Positions 34,839-46,496 of a DNA stretch of 64,000 bases are shown here, piece by piece (the first letter of the stretch is position 1; each line of letters opens with the position of its first letter). Under the pieces are notes generated by a model. That model saw only the letters and a list, made by a program, of their open reading frames with translations, made no database searches and had not been told where the DNA came from. The DNA is from Artocarpus heterophyllus. Its lineage: Eukaryota; Streptophyta; Magnoliopsida; Rosales; Moraceae. The position numbers and the translations under genes were made by a program. The DNA lies in NCBI GenBank assembly GCA_025403435.1, contig CM046342.1, positions 19,698,631 through 19,762,630 of the forward strand. The letters are read 5' to 3'.

Positions 34839-36855
34839 TGTTAGACATGTATGTCCTAAGGAGTAAAAATGTAATACGTTTTTTGAGACATTTTTATCAA
34901 TAAAGAATTTATTCATTTATATATACCAAATCTTGTCCTCTTTACGTTCATATTTGTTGAATGTATGATAAGCAAACAGTAGTCTGAGACTGTCAGTCTA
35001 AACCTTAAGAATTGGGCATATGATGGGATGATTATGCGGTAGACACGATTCTTAAGGTGACGGTCTAAAACATATGATCCGTAATCGAGGGAATAAAGTT
35101 GGGCGCTTTATTCATGTAAAGATTGTTATGTTGTCTATATCCCTTTTGGGAGATGGTTTGTCTTGGCCATCGGAGTTGGACTCCGTGAATAGAAACATTG
35201 GCACGTTGTCATAGGTGACGATGTGTTCGATCGGGACATAAAGTGAATTGATTTGGATTAATAATTCTGTCTCGGCAAACCGATTCACTTTAGAAAGTCA
35301 TTTGTAATGTATCTTAATCCTGAGATGAATAGTGGGCCCGTTGTCTCGACTTGTATCTTTTGATGTACTAATGGGTGACTCCCACATCTCTATAGTGGTA
35401 TGCTTGCCGGTACATTGGAGGCATAACTCTTGATAGTGTAGACTTGTTATTCATAGATATGGAATCCATAGCTCCTCTTTACGAGTAATGATATCCTCCT
35501 ATATGCGTTGTCCTGTAATTGGAAAAACTGGAGCGCTCAACCATTTGGATACATAGGTGTAACCGAATGGTATACTATCTTTGGATGGTAAGTTTTTTAA
35601 TGGTGAGACAATGGATTGTAAGATAAAAATAATCGGGAAGGTAAGATAGAACTTGTCCTTAAGCCGATTATGGATTATCATATGAGGATGCGATAAACTA
35701 TGATATGTCATGGAGACTTAGCCACACGAGCTTCGTAATTCTATAAAGTTCGAGAGTGCAGCTCCAAGATTTTAGTGGAGTAGCGTTGGAGTTGATAATT
35801 GTGAAATGTATATCTGGGATATTGGGTTTCATAATTATCATGAGCTTGAACTTTATAGGTCCATTTTGGTCCCCTTTGCTAGCTCACAAAGTCCTGTAAC
35901 GACACGGCGTGCTTTTCCAACAATTGGTGACTTATGTCGGATTTATCAGATTGGTTTAAAATTTGTAAGAAATAAATAATTCATGTCTGTTTATTGGTTG
36001 AATTAATTTTGTAAGAAATTAGTTCAAGATAAACTTGTTGAATTATTGCGATCAGATAATTCTTGTCTGTTTATCGGTTGATTTAATTTTTTGGACAAAT
36101 TAGATCAAGATAAACTTGTAGAATTATTGTGAATTTATTTATTTTCTTAGAGATTATCTTGATAAAGTTTGTTTTGATCAGATATCTTCTCTATTGGGTT
36201 ATTTGAATCAAAACTGAGACTTTATCCTTTAAAATCTCGGGTGGAAAATAAAAGAATCGCGGAGATTTTTTCTTGGGAGTTCGGCCTGCCGGATGACGTG
36301 TTCGGCCTGCTGAACTGGCCTGTTCGGCCTACCGATAAGCGGAGATAAGATTACGCGTTTTTCACGTGGATCTTATTAGATTTTGATCCGAACTTGATTC
36401 TGTTTCGAGTTTTTGAGACCTAATCTGATATGGCTGACCCCAGGACCAATAGGTATAAAAAGAGAGTGAGTCTCATGATTTACTCAGATCAATTTGAGAG
36501 ATTAAGAGTGATACTCTTCTAGTGAGCATCTGAAAACTCCCTGAGAGCTTTTGTTCACAAATCACGAGCACTAGCTTTGGGTTCTCTCTATTGGTTGGAA
36601 GGAGAGTCACCGGTGGAAGAGCTGTACGTGTGAGCCCACACTCACTCCGGTTGTGGATAGAGAATAACAAAGAAGACCAGTTGGTTGAGGCTCTTCTGGA
36701 ACGTTACTTCTCTACACAATTTGCAGAGGTTCTTCGGTACACTGAGGTTAGTAAGATCTGTCTAATTTATACATATAACATGTCAAACTTGTGTTTTGGA
36801 AATTACTCTGATGAAAAAAAATTTTAAAATTCCGCTGTGCACTTTGTTTCCAACA
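34839..36855 (+). repeat. Copia C: 3' LTR (2017 bp)
   Basis: TGTTAGACATG ... TTTCCAACA followed by GGTAC. It contains a sense open frame after the TATA box (36591-36827) and an antisense one at 35499-35711. Both recur in other LTR copies of this family but have no recognised domain. Confidence 0.96.
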
Positions 36856-37022
36856 GGTACTGGGGGTGGCGTATCTATATATACTGGTGATATGAAATTT
36901 TGGTTAGCTAACTATTTCCTTAAACCTTGCATTTCCTACTCTTGAGCTTGGAGCTTCTGTTGCAATTCCATAATCATGGCCATTAAATCCGGATTCCTCG
37001 GTCCTTCGGGTATATCCGCCAT
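36856..37022 (-). pseudogene. G1: gag N-terminal part (cut off by copia C)
   Basis: ATG at 37020-37022 (MADIPEGPRNPDL, then AMIMELQQKLQAQ, a short coiled-coil-like helix), two in-frame TAG codons, then a proline-rich stretch ending at the C insertion site. The 54 codons up to 36861 join in frame with 27193 downwards. 36856-36860 is the right GGTAC copy. Confidence 0.83.
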
Positions 37023-37602
37023 TGTTATCAATCGTTATATACTTATCGTATATTTTCGTTACTATGTTAGTACATACTATTAACTTAATTGTATCCAATC
37101 AATAACTGCATGTATTCAAACAACATAAATACATGCAATCATACACAATTACATGAACTCAATATCTTGCTTCATACATTTCATTTCCTTTACCTTCATA
37201 CATTTCATTTCATTTGCATTCATATATTTCATTTCCTTTACCTTCATACATTTCATTTCATTAGCATTCATACATTTCATTTCCTTTCGTACATTTCATT
37301 TCATGAACCTCTTTCATTTCCTTTTTACATTCTTCATAACATTGCATGCATAACTAACATACATACATACTTTCCTTTCATACATAACTATTCATATCAT
37401 CTTCGGGAGCAGTTATCACTTCCGGCTACATATACCTTCTTGCCGAGAAGGACACCACTAGCCAAACATACATGCATATACAAAGGCAAGCCCAAAACTG
37501 TACTAATTTCTCATCTATGTACATCATAATACACAAAGATTTTCTTATGATTTTTTTTTGTCGGACTCGACTCTAGACATGTCACTATGTTCGGAATCCT
37601 CC
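37023..37602 (-). other. G1: spacer between the two gag-like frames, with minisatellite
   Basis: AT-rich, non-coding on the minus strand. It holds the TTCATACATTTCATTTCC tandem array at 37170-37323 and a short A-tract on the minus strand near 37551. Open frames seen on the plus strand are products of the repeat. Confidence 0.7.
37170..37323. repeat. G1 leader minisatellite
   Basis: Five to six imperfect units of about 25 bp (TTCATACATTTCATTTCCTT and variants), alternating CCTTTACC and ATTTGCA/ATTAGCA ends, suggesting a higher-order unit of about 50 bp. Confidence 0.8.
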
Positions 37603-38310
37603 TTAGGATTCCGATTCTTCCTCCATATCCGAATCAGTCGACTCATCATCACTTGCGATTATAGGCTCTAGAGGCACAGGCTCTTCATGAATGTTATCAT
37701 CATTATCATCATCATCATCATTCTCCATGCCTACTAGAGGATCTTCTAATGGTGCGGCTATATTCTGGTCTGCATGTAATGCCGCCATAAGAGAATCATG
37801 GATGCTAAGGTAATTTCTCGGATACTGCATTTGCTGCTAGACCACATTGGGAAGATCTCTCCAAACCAGATCGCAGATGCACCATAAGGGTAATTGTGGC
37901 AGAATCAGTGGTACCATAGTACAGCAAAATTTGAGAATGTAATAATCTACCGGTTCGCCTACGTATCTTCCCCATACCGATTCTACTCGTAGATACAATC
38001 GATGTCTCCAATTCGCCCATAACATCGGAATCACCTAGACTGGAATAACATTTGCTGGTGGTAAGGGTGCAACTCAGCTAGAATTTGTTTTCTAAAACCT
38101 TACCAATCCTGTGGTTGCTCGTCAGGCTCAATCCTTAACCACCATACTAAAGCTTCCCTCATCAACAATCCTGAGGCCAATAAAACCTGGAGATGTGGTG
38201 GCGTATGACAAGCGTTAAAAATCACTTCAACTGCATGTAGCCATTCGGTCTGCACCATAGGCTACTGACTCCCATAATACCGCGGTGGCATCACATCTTG
38301 AAAAACAATG
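37603..38310 (-). pseudogene. G1: additional gag-like frame upstream of gag
   Basis: A single minus-strand frame of about 230 codons, interrupted by four stops (TAG/TAA), lies between the primer-binding site and the normal gag. It reads PPRYYGSQ, then EWLHAVEVIFNACHTPPHLQ, SGLLMREALVWWLRIEP, FRKQILAELHP, and later WGRYVGEPVDYYILKF. The WL-x(n)-IF-x(n)-ALVWW-x(n)-W-x-x-FRKQI pattern has the layout of a Retrotrans_gag domain. The C-terminus (37603-37770) is strongly acidic (DDDDDNDD, DMEEESES). The longest open parts are 37837-38034 and 37603-37830. The gag relationship is inference from motif spacing; alternatives are an unrelated extra ORF or a captured gag from another family. Confidence 0.6.
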
Positions 38311-38500
38311 CTGGTTCTTCAATCAGCTTCCATATCATGATCATGATGCAGCTCCACCATATACTATATTTATTGTCATAATTAACATAACAGTGTCATA
38401 TAAAATAGTACTGAACATTCTTATACTTAAAATCAAACTATCTTACTTGAGATATCGCAATGGAGCAGACGACGATGTGCAGTAGGATGGCAAGATTTTC

Positions 38501-38512
38501 GCTCTGATACCA
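38501..38512 (-). other. G1: primer-binding site
   Basis: The minus strand reads TGGTATCAGAGC, two bases from the 5' LTR end at 38515. Confidence 0.92.
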
Positions 38513-38514
38513 AC

Positions 38515-41510
38515 TGCCACAACCTGTCTTTTCGGGCTATGATAAAACTCTTTCTTACGTTCTTAAGGGCAAAAATTTAGGAAGATTTTTTTTTAAAAAC
38601 AGAAATAAATAATTTACTTACATTAACTTTGGTAACTCCCAAAATACTTTCACATACTTGTATTTACATAATTAATACTTTTACTTTTATAACATCTTTC
38701 TTTTAAACATTTCATATCAAAATAACTTTGAACATACATAGCGGAAAACATTACAGCAGCGGACTCCATACCCAATCTGCACACCGTCCACCCCTCCGCC
38801 AGCTCACCATTTGAACTTATTCTAACCTTCTCGTCGGAATAACTACATCATGAAAGACTTAATGAGCTAACGCCCTGTAAGTCCCATAAATCCCACATGG
38901 ATATTCAAATAAATGCATGAATCAATTATGCTTTCTTATAAACTTTCCTTATCCTCATCATTTCTTATCTTTACTAGGGCCCAAGTGTTCGTACCATTGC
39001 GCAATTTCGTTTAGGTCTACGTAACACCGTGACCATAACATATCCTTTAAACTCCCCTTGAGTCAAGAGTCGGTACGACACTCTTTTTACTTTCTGGTGT
39101 TACATTTACCAGTCCATTTATTATGGTTGACATACCATGCATGAAGTGATAATCACATATTATCCTTGAAACATAAATTCTCTTGCATAGTGTAGTACAC
39201 ACAGATACCTACTTTATACTTACTCAAGTATTTATCATTGTACACACAGGTACGAAATCATGGTACACATGCTCATTTTCATTATTGTACACCCAGGTAC
39301 ATAACATATTATACACACAGGTATACATTTGAATACTCACAGTTATTCATACATGACTATACCCCTAGGTATTCATATCATGGCAAACATACAAGTTTAT
39401 ACTTAATTATATGCACAGGTATACATATACATACATTTCTTTCTAAACCTACATTTCATATTGTAGGTGGGTAGGGTACTTACTTGTTTTTGAGTACCAC
39501 CAAATCAACTTCGGTTCTCCTTTCTCCCAGACTCCTAGGATCCTATTGGCCAATTTTAAAACTATTAGCTAGACTTCATTACGTTTCATTACAAAACATT
39601 CGTTGCTTAATTAATCGAGTTGCATAACTATATACAACTCTAAAAATTACTATCTATCCTTATTCTTATCTTATCCTATACCATTATCGTTATCGAAAAG
39701 TAAAACTACTTCTTTTCCCCTTTTTGGGGTCGTTTTCAAACAATTCAGACTACTTAGGAAACATAACGATTTTGCCCTTGGCAGGCCAACTAACTTCCCG
39801 ACCTCGGTTTCGCTTTTCTGGCGGAAACAATCACGTTCTTATATCAAATAATGCCCTAATGGGTCGGGCCTCTTCATTTCCTCTCAAACCCCTTTTTCGT
39901 AAAAATTTGCAGTTTGGCCCTTTAATTGAAAATTTTGACAATTTTACCCCCAGGGCTCAAATTTTCCTCTTTATACCAAAATTTTCTATTTGTCATAAGG
40001 AACATTTTTACTCAAGGTACCATACCTTAAATCATTTTGAAAAATGACATTTTTGCCATTTAACACTTTTTTCCACTTTTAACAAATTCTTAAAAAATCA
40101 AAAACTCACAAACGGTTGAGTTTTTTGACAAACCGTTCATGAAACCTGACAGTTTCATCGAGATCTACAACTTTCATGTTTTAACTTTTTCCAAAATCTC
40201 ATTGTACAGGGGTGTTTTTGGCAATTTTTTAAATCTGTCGAGAAAGAACTTTTTATTGCAATTTGGTCCTTAGGACATTTTTGTAAAAATCCATTTCAAA
40301 ATTACAAATCTAGCCCTGCAGAAACCTTTCCATGCCTTATTCAAATCATCCTCATGCTCAAACATTACTTTTACTCAAAAAGTACCATTTTGCATTATAA
40401 ACCAAAGTTTCACAACTTAAACATGTCATATTTCACATATACATGAAATTTCATCAAATAGGTGCTCAAGAACTCACATGGGTTTTAAGAAATAAAAATC
40501 AAAACAAAATTCAAAACTTTGAACTTTAAAACTTACCCAAATAACACTTTTTTTTATTTCGAGCCTTCTAAGGCTTCTTGAACTTCTTCTTGGGTTTCCT
40601 TTTCATGCAAAAAATACCATGAATTAATTTTCCCTTCAACCCATGAAAAATCCCTTGAAAACTTGCTAAAAAGTTTAGGATTTTACCTTAAAACTTGTGA
40701 AAATCCTTGGGCTTTGCTTGTAAAACTTGTTTGGGGCCATTTTTGCAAAGTATGGGGTTGAGAAATTTTTTTGAAGGGCTGCAACTATGGCTGCCGAAGC
40801 TAAGGATGAAGAACGCAAAGATTTTTTTGCTAAAATCACATTAATTTCACTCTTATCCAAATGGGTGACTCATAGGGTAATCAAGTGGGTTAACCTAGGT
40901 GTCATCATGCCATTGGGCCACATTGCATGGATTTTGGCCCAATAGAATTATGGCAAGTGTCCACTTTATGGAGCTAAAATTTATACTCTGTAATTTTTCA
41001 CCACATAGTATTTTTTCTATACTGTCATAGTCAAATCAGTGTACTTTCTATCCTTAGACTGTATAAAAATATTTAACTTACTTTGCATTCACTTTTGGAG
41101 GCCAATCGTGACATTTTTCATATTTGCGTTTTCATTTAGCAGTATTCTTATACTGCTCTAGCCTACTTTCTACCTCCAGTTAGGGTTTGGACAATCTCTA
41201 TGTCCTATTTATATTCTAATCATCCATTCGTTTATATCACAATTTCACAATTAATTGTGACATAAAATTCATTTTATGGATATTATGCATAAATCTCTGA
41301 GTCATCTAACATCCAAATTTGTATTTTACAATATCCACCATTGTATTACATATGCCATAAAATTTGCAATCAATGCCGCTCATTCATATTTTATTGTAAT
41401 TTTCACAAAAATTACTATTTTTACAAAATTTCACATTTTTAAGAATAAATTCATTAATTAAACCCAATTAAATATTAGGTTTTATTGATGACATTTCCTT
41501 GGTCATTACA
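38515..41510 (-). repeat. G1: 5' LTR (2996 bp)
   Basis: Plus strand TGCCACAACCTG ... GGTCATTACA; the partner of 19655-22670 with high overall similarity. It includes the same TACACACAGGTA array (39188-39425). Followed by ATACT, the right target duplication. Confidence 0.93.
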
Positions 41511-42043
41511 ATACTAGTAGTGAGCTTGGTACCCATTGCTTGATGAAAAATTCTCCAAAATATGGAGGTGAATCAACCATTGCGATTGGAGATAATGGAC
41601 TTTGGCACTCTATAGTATCTAACTCTTTGAGGAACATATAGCTCAGCCAATTTTTCCAAAGTATTGTTAAACATAATAGGCAGGAAGTGTATAGATTTAA
41701 TTATTCTATCTATAATTATTCATACAATATCATGTCCTCCTATGGTTTTGGGTAATCCGACCATAAAATCCATAGTAATCTATTCCTACTTCCATTCTAA
41801 TATTGCAATCTTTTGCAGTTCTCTTGCAGGTCATTGATGTTCAGCCTTCACTGTTTAACATGTCAAATGTCTATTGATAAATTAAGCAACACCATGCTTC
41901 ATTCCATGCCACCAAAGGTTTTCTATTAGATCTTGGTACATCTTGGTGGCCCCCAGAAGCACAAAATATGGTGTCCCATTAGCTTTTTCTAGTATTTGTC
42001 TCCTTAAACTCTTCTCATTAAGTACACATATCCTACTATCTGA
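41511..42043 (-). pseudogene. Gypsy relic G2: integrase remnant right of G1
   Basis: Matches G1 23490-24000 on the minus strand (for example CCATTGCTTGATGAA, CATGTCCTCCTATGGTTTTGGG). It completes G2 together with 19325-19654. Heavily mutated. It stops abruptly near 42035-42045. Confidence 0.72.
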
Positions 42044-42596
42044 GCATCATATAGCTTAGCTATCTATTCAATAGAATAACTATGTCGGATGAGGAAAAGT
42101 GAGTTGATTCGATTAACTTATCTCTATTTATCCATATTGCATCGTACTCACTTAAGGTCCTAGGTAGTCTTGCTATAAAGTTCATAAATATTTGATCACA
42201 TTTTATTTAAGAACTTCAATCTTTTTGTAATCCTTTTGCAGGACATTGGTATTCAGCCCTTCTTTTTTGACATGAAAAATATCTACTTACAAACTAGGTA
42301 ACATCATTCTTCATTTCATGTTACTAGAGATTCTTTTTTCAAATCTGTACACACCTTAATAGCTCTCAGATGAACAAAATATAATGTGCCATGGGCTCCC
42401 TCAAGTACTTGCTTTTTCAGGTTTTTCTCACTAGAAACACTTGATCTACCCTCATAATAGAGAATGCCCCCCTCTAGATGCTAAAGTCTATCTCGATTGT
42501 CCAAGATTTCTTTCTTGGTCCTAAGCAAAGAAGAATCCACCTCTTACCATTCTTTCATGTTCTTCAAATACTAGTTGGGAAGAGAAATCAACTATC
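42044..42596 (-). pseudogene. Second gypsy integrase remnant, same orientation
   Basis: Starts again at the position equivalent to G1 23600 (CATATAGCTTAGCTATCTATTC) and runs to the equivalent of about 24150, so it repeats the domain just ended. It is diverged from the preceding copy, so it comes from another element or an old duplication. No frame usable. Confidence 0.65.
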
Positions 42597-43671
42597 ATAA
42601 AGGAATTAATGAGCTAACATTAGGGCATAATTAATAGATATCTTTAAGCTCTAATAATAACGAATAAATTAATCTCTGATTTATTATTCGTTTAATTATT
42701 AACTCTAGTGTTAATCTACTATACACCTAAAGCTGCACTTTTAATAATATACCGTATTAGGAGACTATTGATATATAAGTCTTGTCCATGACCTCTCGTA
42801 TTATGTTTATCCCCATAGGTTATCCATAATCGGATGAAAGACTTAAGGTTTGTTTTACCTTCTGATTATTTTATCTCAAAGTTCCATTATTTCACTATTG
42901 AAAAATTCATCCTTTTGTAACATATACAAACAGAATATCATCCAGTTACCATATATATTTAGATGACCGAGAACTTGTAATATTTTTCAATACACAAATA
43001 ATGCCTTTGAAAGGATAACAATAATTTTTTGTTAGAGAGTTATGGATTTCATATCTGTGAATTATGCTCTCATCAATATTGGTTGCGTCTCCAACATACA
43101 GACAATAGAGGTTTCATTCATCAAAACTCCTGTATTGCGCATATCAAATATACTATCTACAAACATAAAGCATGAATCCACTTTAAGATTAGGATGGCAC
43201 ATAAATAGTTATCAAAGCAAATTGATGTAAGAGAAAAAGAATTATTATTAAATCAATTAAACTTTAGATTCACTCTAATGTACAACTACCACAAGGTCGA
43301 CAACATCAATGTGTCTACCATAGAGTCAATCCTCTTAGACAACAAAGATAAATTGCCTCTCCAATTGGACGTAGATCCTTATTACAATCTTATCATGTAT
43401 AAAGTGCCTAACTATATATATAGACATAGACTATATAATATAGACTATGAATCTCCGAATCAAATCTATCTGCATATAAACTCTAAATATACCCAATTCC
43501 AAGATTTAGTTTTAATAGTCACAGATCACATGTTTGCTTAATATACAATCATTAATGAGAAAGTAATATAAGGATTATTATTAATACATGAAATATTCGC
43601 ATTATTATTTATTTCACTAAAAATCTCATAAATACAATCAAAGTACATATTCCTTAGGGCACCAATCCTAA
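42597..43671 (-). repeat. Old copia-type LTR relic
   Basis: Parts align distantly with the antisense strand of the A/C LTR (CCCCATAGGTTATCCATAAT, then TTATTTTATCTCAAAGTTCC, then GGATTTCATATCTGTGAAT). The right edge, CCTTAGGGCACCAATCCTAA, is the complement of a TTAGGATTGGTGCCCTAAGG start, which differs from A-E. It is therefore a related but separate copia LTR family. The left edge is uncertain. Confidence 0.55.
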
Positions 43672-43794
43672 TGGAGCCATTAATTAGAATCTCATTTTTT
43701 GACTATTTAAAAGATATAACATCTAAATATGAAATCATTTATAAGCTTAGGATTAAGATAGTCTCTTGAAAAGTTATTTTAGTGATTTTAATTG
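43672..43794. other. Short unassigned AT-rich stretch
   Basis: Between the LTR relic and the MITE; no feature is seen. Confidence 0.5.
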
Positions 43795-44225
43795 AGAAAT
43801 ACTCAAAGTGCCCCATGTGTGTTGCCTAAATACTACATTTACCCCACTTATTATGCAAAAGCCCAAAATATCACTGTTATATTAGACTTAAAACACACCT
43901 TGAAACCATTTTTATTTTGAAATAACAATACTACTTTTCCCAACCTTCATTAAATACAATATAAAACATTATTAAATTTTAAAATGAAGTATTAATTTGA
44001 CTAAAATATTTATTTAAATATTTTCAAATTTTTTATTTAATTCTTTTAGTATAACACTTAATATAGATAAGGAAGTATAATCAAAGTATTTAAAAAAAAA
44101 CTAATTGCTTTAGGGATTATTCTGAGTCCAATTTTACAAATACGAGGGATTTTTTATGTATTTGTAAAATAATGAGGACGAAAGTGATATTTGAACAAAA
44201 CACAATGAAGGTCTTGCTCATTTTT
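43795..44225. mobile_element. Long-TIR MITE family 2, short copy
   Basis: The two ends are imperfect inverted repeats (left GAAATACTCAAAGTGCCCCATGT; right ACAATGAAGGTCTTGCTCA with AATAATGAGGACGAAAGTG inside). Both arms match the arms of the element at 46497-47655, including the inner AATTGCTTTAGGGATTATT block. It lacks the inserted Mutator-type MITE of that copy. No target duplication could be fixed. Confidence 0.55.
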
Positions 44226-44460
44226 GTTTTTAATTTATTCAAATAAAATTATTACATTGATCAAATTCATACCAATCCAATTCGAGATATATTCAGTTAA
44301 TATATCTTAGTGTTTCTACTTTAAGAATTCTACTCCAATGATCAAGATAAACCATCTCTTAATAAGAAATAGACAAAAAATATAATATTAGAAAAAAATA
44401 AAAAGCCCAACTTTATTTCACCGACTGCTGACTATATGCTTAGACTGAAACGTTACAATT
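44226..44460 (-). repeat. Fragment of copia LTR (A/C type, diverged)
   Basis: Resembles antisense A-LTR sequence 6380-6560 (GATCAAGATAAACCATCTC, then AAAGCCCAACTTTATTTC). It is probably a leftover of a copia LTR interrupted by the MITE to its left. Confidence 0.5.
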
Positions 44461-45740
44461 ATATTTTTTTTTTGAAATTCTACAACATATTCTTAATTTA
44501 AGATTGAATACTAAAATTTTTGAACTTGTGTTTGGTTGTCAAATTTTTATGATCAAACTCATGAAAGTAACTTTGATAATTGATGTATGAGATAAATGTT
44601 TTTATTGATAGACAGCTTATGTAGTCCATAAATGTTGTAATAGTTGTCGAAACACTAATCTATACCTGTCTCTTTACTTCACCTTGACGTATAGCGGAAA
44701 TCCCCTAGAAAGAGAATTTTGATTGTTTTGGTTTGCAAACTTATTTTTTGTTATTGCTAAAATCCTAGAATGTGAGGCTTCGGCGATGGGGGATATTGGT
44801 TTGCAAGAGGTTTGAGAAATATAATAGTGGAATACAACATGCATCATGAGAATGGTAAAAAATAGTATTTATAGTGGTCAAGTCATAGGATACAAAACCC
44901 TAGACCAATCACCAATATTTGTTGCTGTTGTACCCAAAGGTGTTAGATCATTCCTTTGACATCAAGTGATCGTCTCCCGACATCTTGTTGCTTACACCGG
45001 CATATCAAAGGGGTAGTACATAGGACAACACGTAAGTGAGTGACACTATAGCAACATCATTGCCCTATATGTATTTGTACCCATCTCAAATGTTGTTATG
45101 CTACTTTCAGCAGGGTTGTATTATTCCACCTTGAGTAAGGCATGATGATACCAATGAGCGAGATAGCTCCACCTCGAGCCTCAATTATTCCAATGTCATC
45201 AAGGTGACACATGGCATATAATTAGTTAAGCAGAATTGATCTAACAATAAAAGATACTTGTGCTTCAAGATACTAATCCTCATAGTCAGACACTAATGAC
45301 ATATATCAATTGAGCAATTTCAAACTAGTCATATTTCAACTTTTGAAAAGTCTTAACATTTTTCCTATTTAGAAAAAAGAGAGTTGCATAATATTTATCT
45401 AACACCTATGATAAATAGTTTCTATATTAGCATGTAACAACATCAATATTGCTTGAATCTTTATCATGTTTGAGTCTTATAAGACTATTTTTATGATAAG
45501 ATTTCTATAATTAAGTGTCTATTTGAAACTTATCTATTCGTTTATTTTCTAATATTTCGTAATATCTTAGAATACTAAAAATATATATATTTTTAATATC
45601 TATTATATAAATCTTTTTGCTAAATATTCTCAAGGTGTATTTTTTTCAAAATTATAAACCCAGATTAAGATATTTATAAGATAGATTATTAGGTCTTTAT
45701 AACATATCACTATTTATATAGAATATTTTTTGGAAATATA
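44461..45740. other. Unassigned AT-rich region
   Basis: 1.3 kb with no significant open frame, RNA gene or recognised repeat edge. 44640-45240 is less AT-rich than its surroundings and could be an old unidentified element or intergenic DNA. Confidence 0.5.
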
Positions 45741-46175
45741 TACTAGGGTTTTTGGCACATCTGTCCCTAAACTTTTTTTTTTTACAATGTGATGCTTAAC
45801 CTTTTTTCTAGCAATTAAGTCTCTAATCTTAACACAATATAGCAATTAAGTCCTATTCACAATCTTTCTTTAAAATTGGAATCGAAAACAACCACATAAG
45901 ACACATGTTATCCAGTTGGAAGACCTATGCACTTTAGTTGCTTCTAATAAGAGTCAAATTGTTCAATTTTATAGCTAAAAAAAGAACAAAAGAAAAAAAA
46001 TCATTGCTATTATTTTTGTATAATTTTGTTGGCTTATATGTACATTTTGATTATCATAATGATCGAAATTCTCTTAATTTTTTTTACGTACATCATGTGG
46101 TTTCATGTTATCCATTTCCATCTTAATTTTAACAAACATTAGTGATTAGAGACTTAAGTGCCATACTTAACTAAC
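45741..46175. other. Possible decayed MITE (weak)
   Basis: AATTAAGTCTCTAATCTTAAC near 45823 and GATTAGAGACTTAAGTGCC near 46144 are inverted with respect to each other, and the left edge has TAGGGTTTTTGGCACATCTG. The inverted match is short, and no target duplication was found. Confidence 0.3.
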
Positions 46176-46496
46176 TTTAGAGGTATTCACGGATCGACTT
46201 AACCACCAAACTGACCGGTTCAATCCAATCCATTATATTTTTAGCAAATAACTTACCTTTATTAGATTGAATTGGATGTCATTTTTTAAAAGCTGACATA
46301 GATTGGATTGGATGTTTATTTTATCTTCAAGATATCCAATCCAATCCAATGTAACCTCTATTTACATTACCTATATATTTATTTATATTTCTTGATCCAA
46401 AATGAAAGTATAATTTTTCCATATACTTGTACACACCAAATAAACCTCATAATACAATGTAATATCCATTCTATTAACTCTCCTTTAACTTTTTTT
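46176..46496. other. AT-rich stretch with GATTGGATTGGAT repeats
   Basis: Contains ATTGAATTGGATGT, GATTGGATTGGATG and the inverted ATCCAATCCAATCCAATG (about 46270-46350), an arrangement typical of subterminal repeats of hAT-like elements, but no boundaries are established. Confidence 0.35.

Larger units (their letters stand above)
27194..36855 (+). mobile_element. Copia element C, full length, inserted in gag of G1
   Basis: 9662-bp plus-strand Ty1-copia element with two LTRs (27194-29187 and 34839-36855), primer-binding site, leader with hairpin array, gag, protease, integrase, RT, RNase H and polypurine tract, flanked by GGTAC on both sides. It is the most intact element here, yet its coding frame has one frameshift and three premature stops. 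Confidence 0.97.
19655..41510 (-). mobile_element. Gypsy element G1 (chromovirus-like Ty3-gypsy), inserted in G2 and split by copia C
   Basis: Full-length minus-strand element with LTRs at 38515-41510 (5') and 19655-22670 (3'), primer-binding site 38501-38512, an extra gag-like frame, gag, protease, RT, RNase H, integrase, and a C-terminal region of the HNVFHxSMLKKYVPDPS type seen in Tekay/Del chromoviruses. The flanks are GTACT (19650-19654) and ATACT (41511-41515), a 5-bp duplication with one change. Copia C occupies 27194-36855. The polyprotein carries several stops and frameshifts. Confidence 0.92.

Noticed and set aside
37089..37529. 146-codon plus-strand frame rich in HTFHF repeats
   Set aside because: Product of the G1 leader minisatellite, antisense to the element; no start context or domain.
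44461..45740. Possible host gene remnant
   Set aside because: No open frame above about 60 codons and no recognisable exon or domain.
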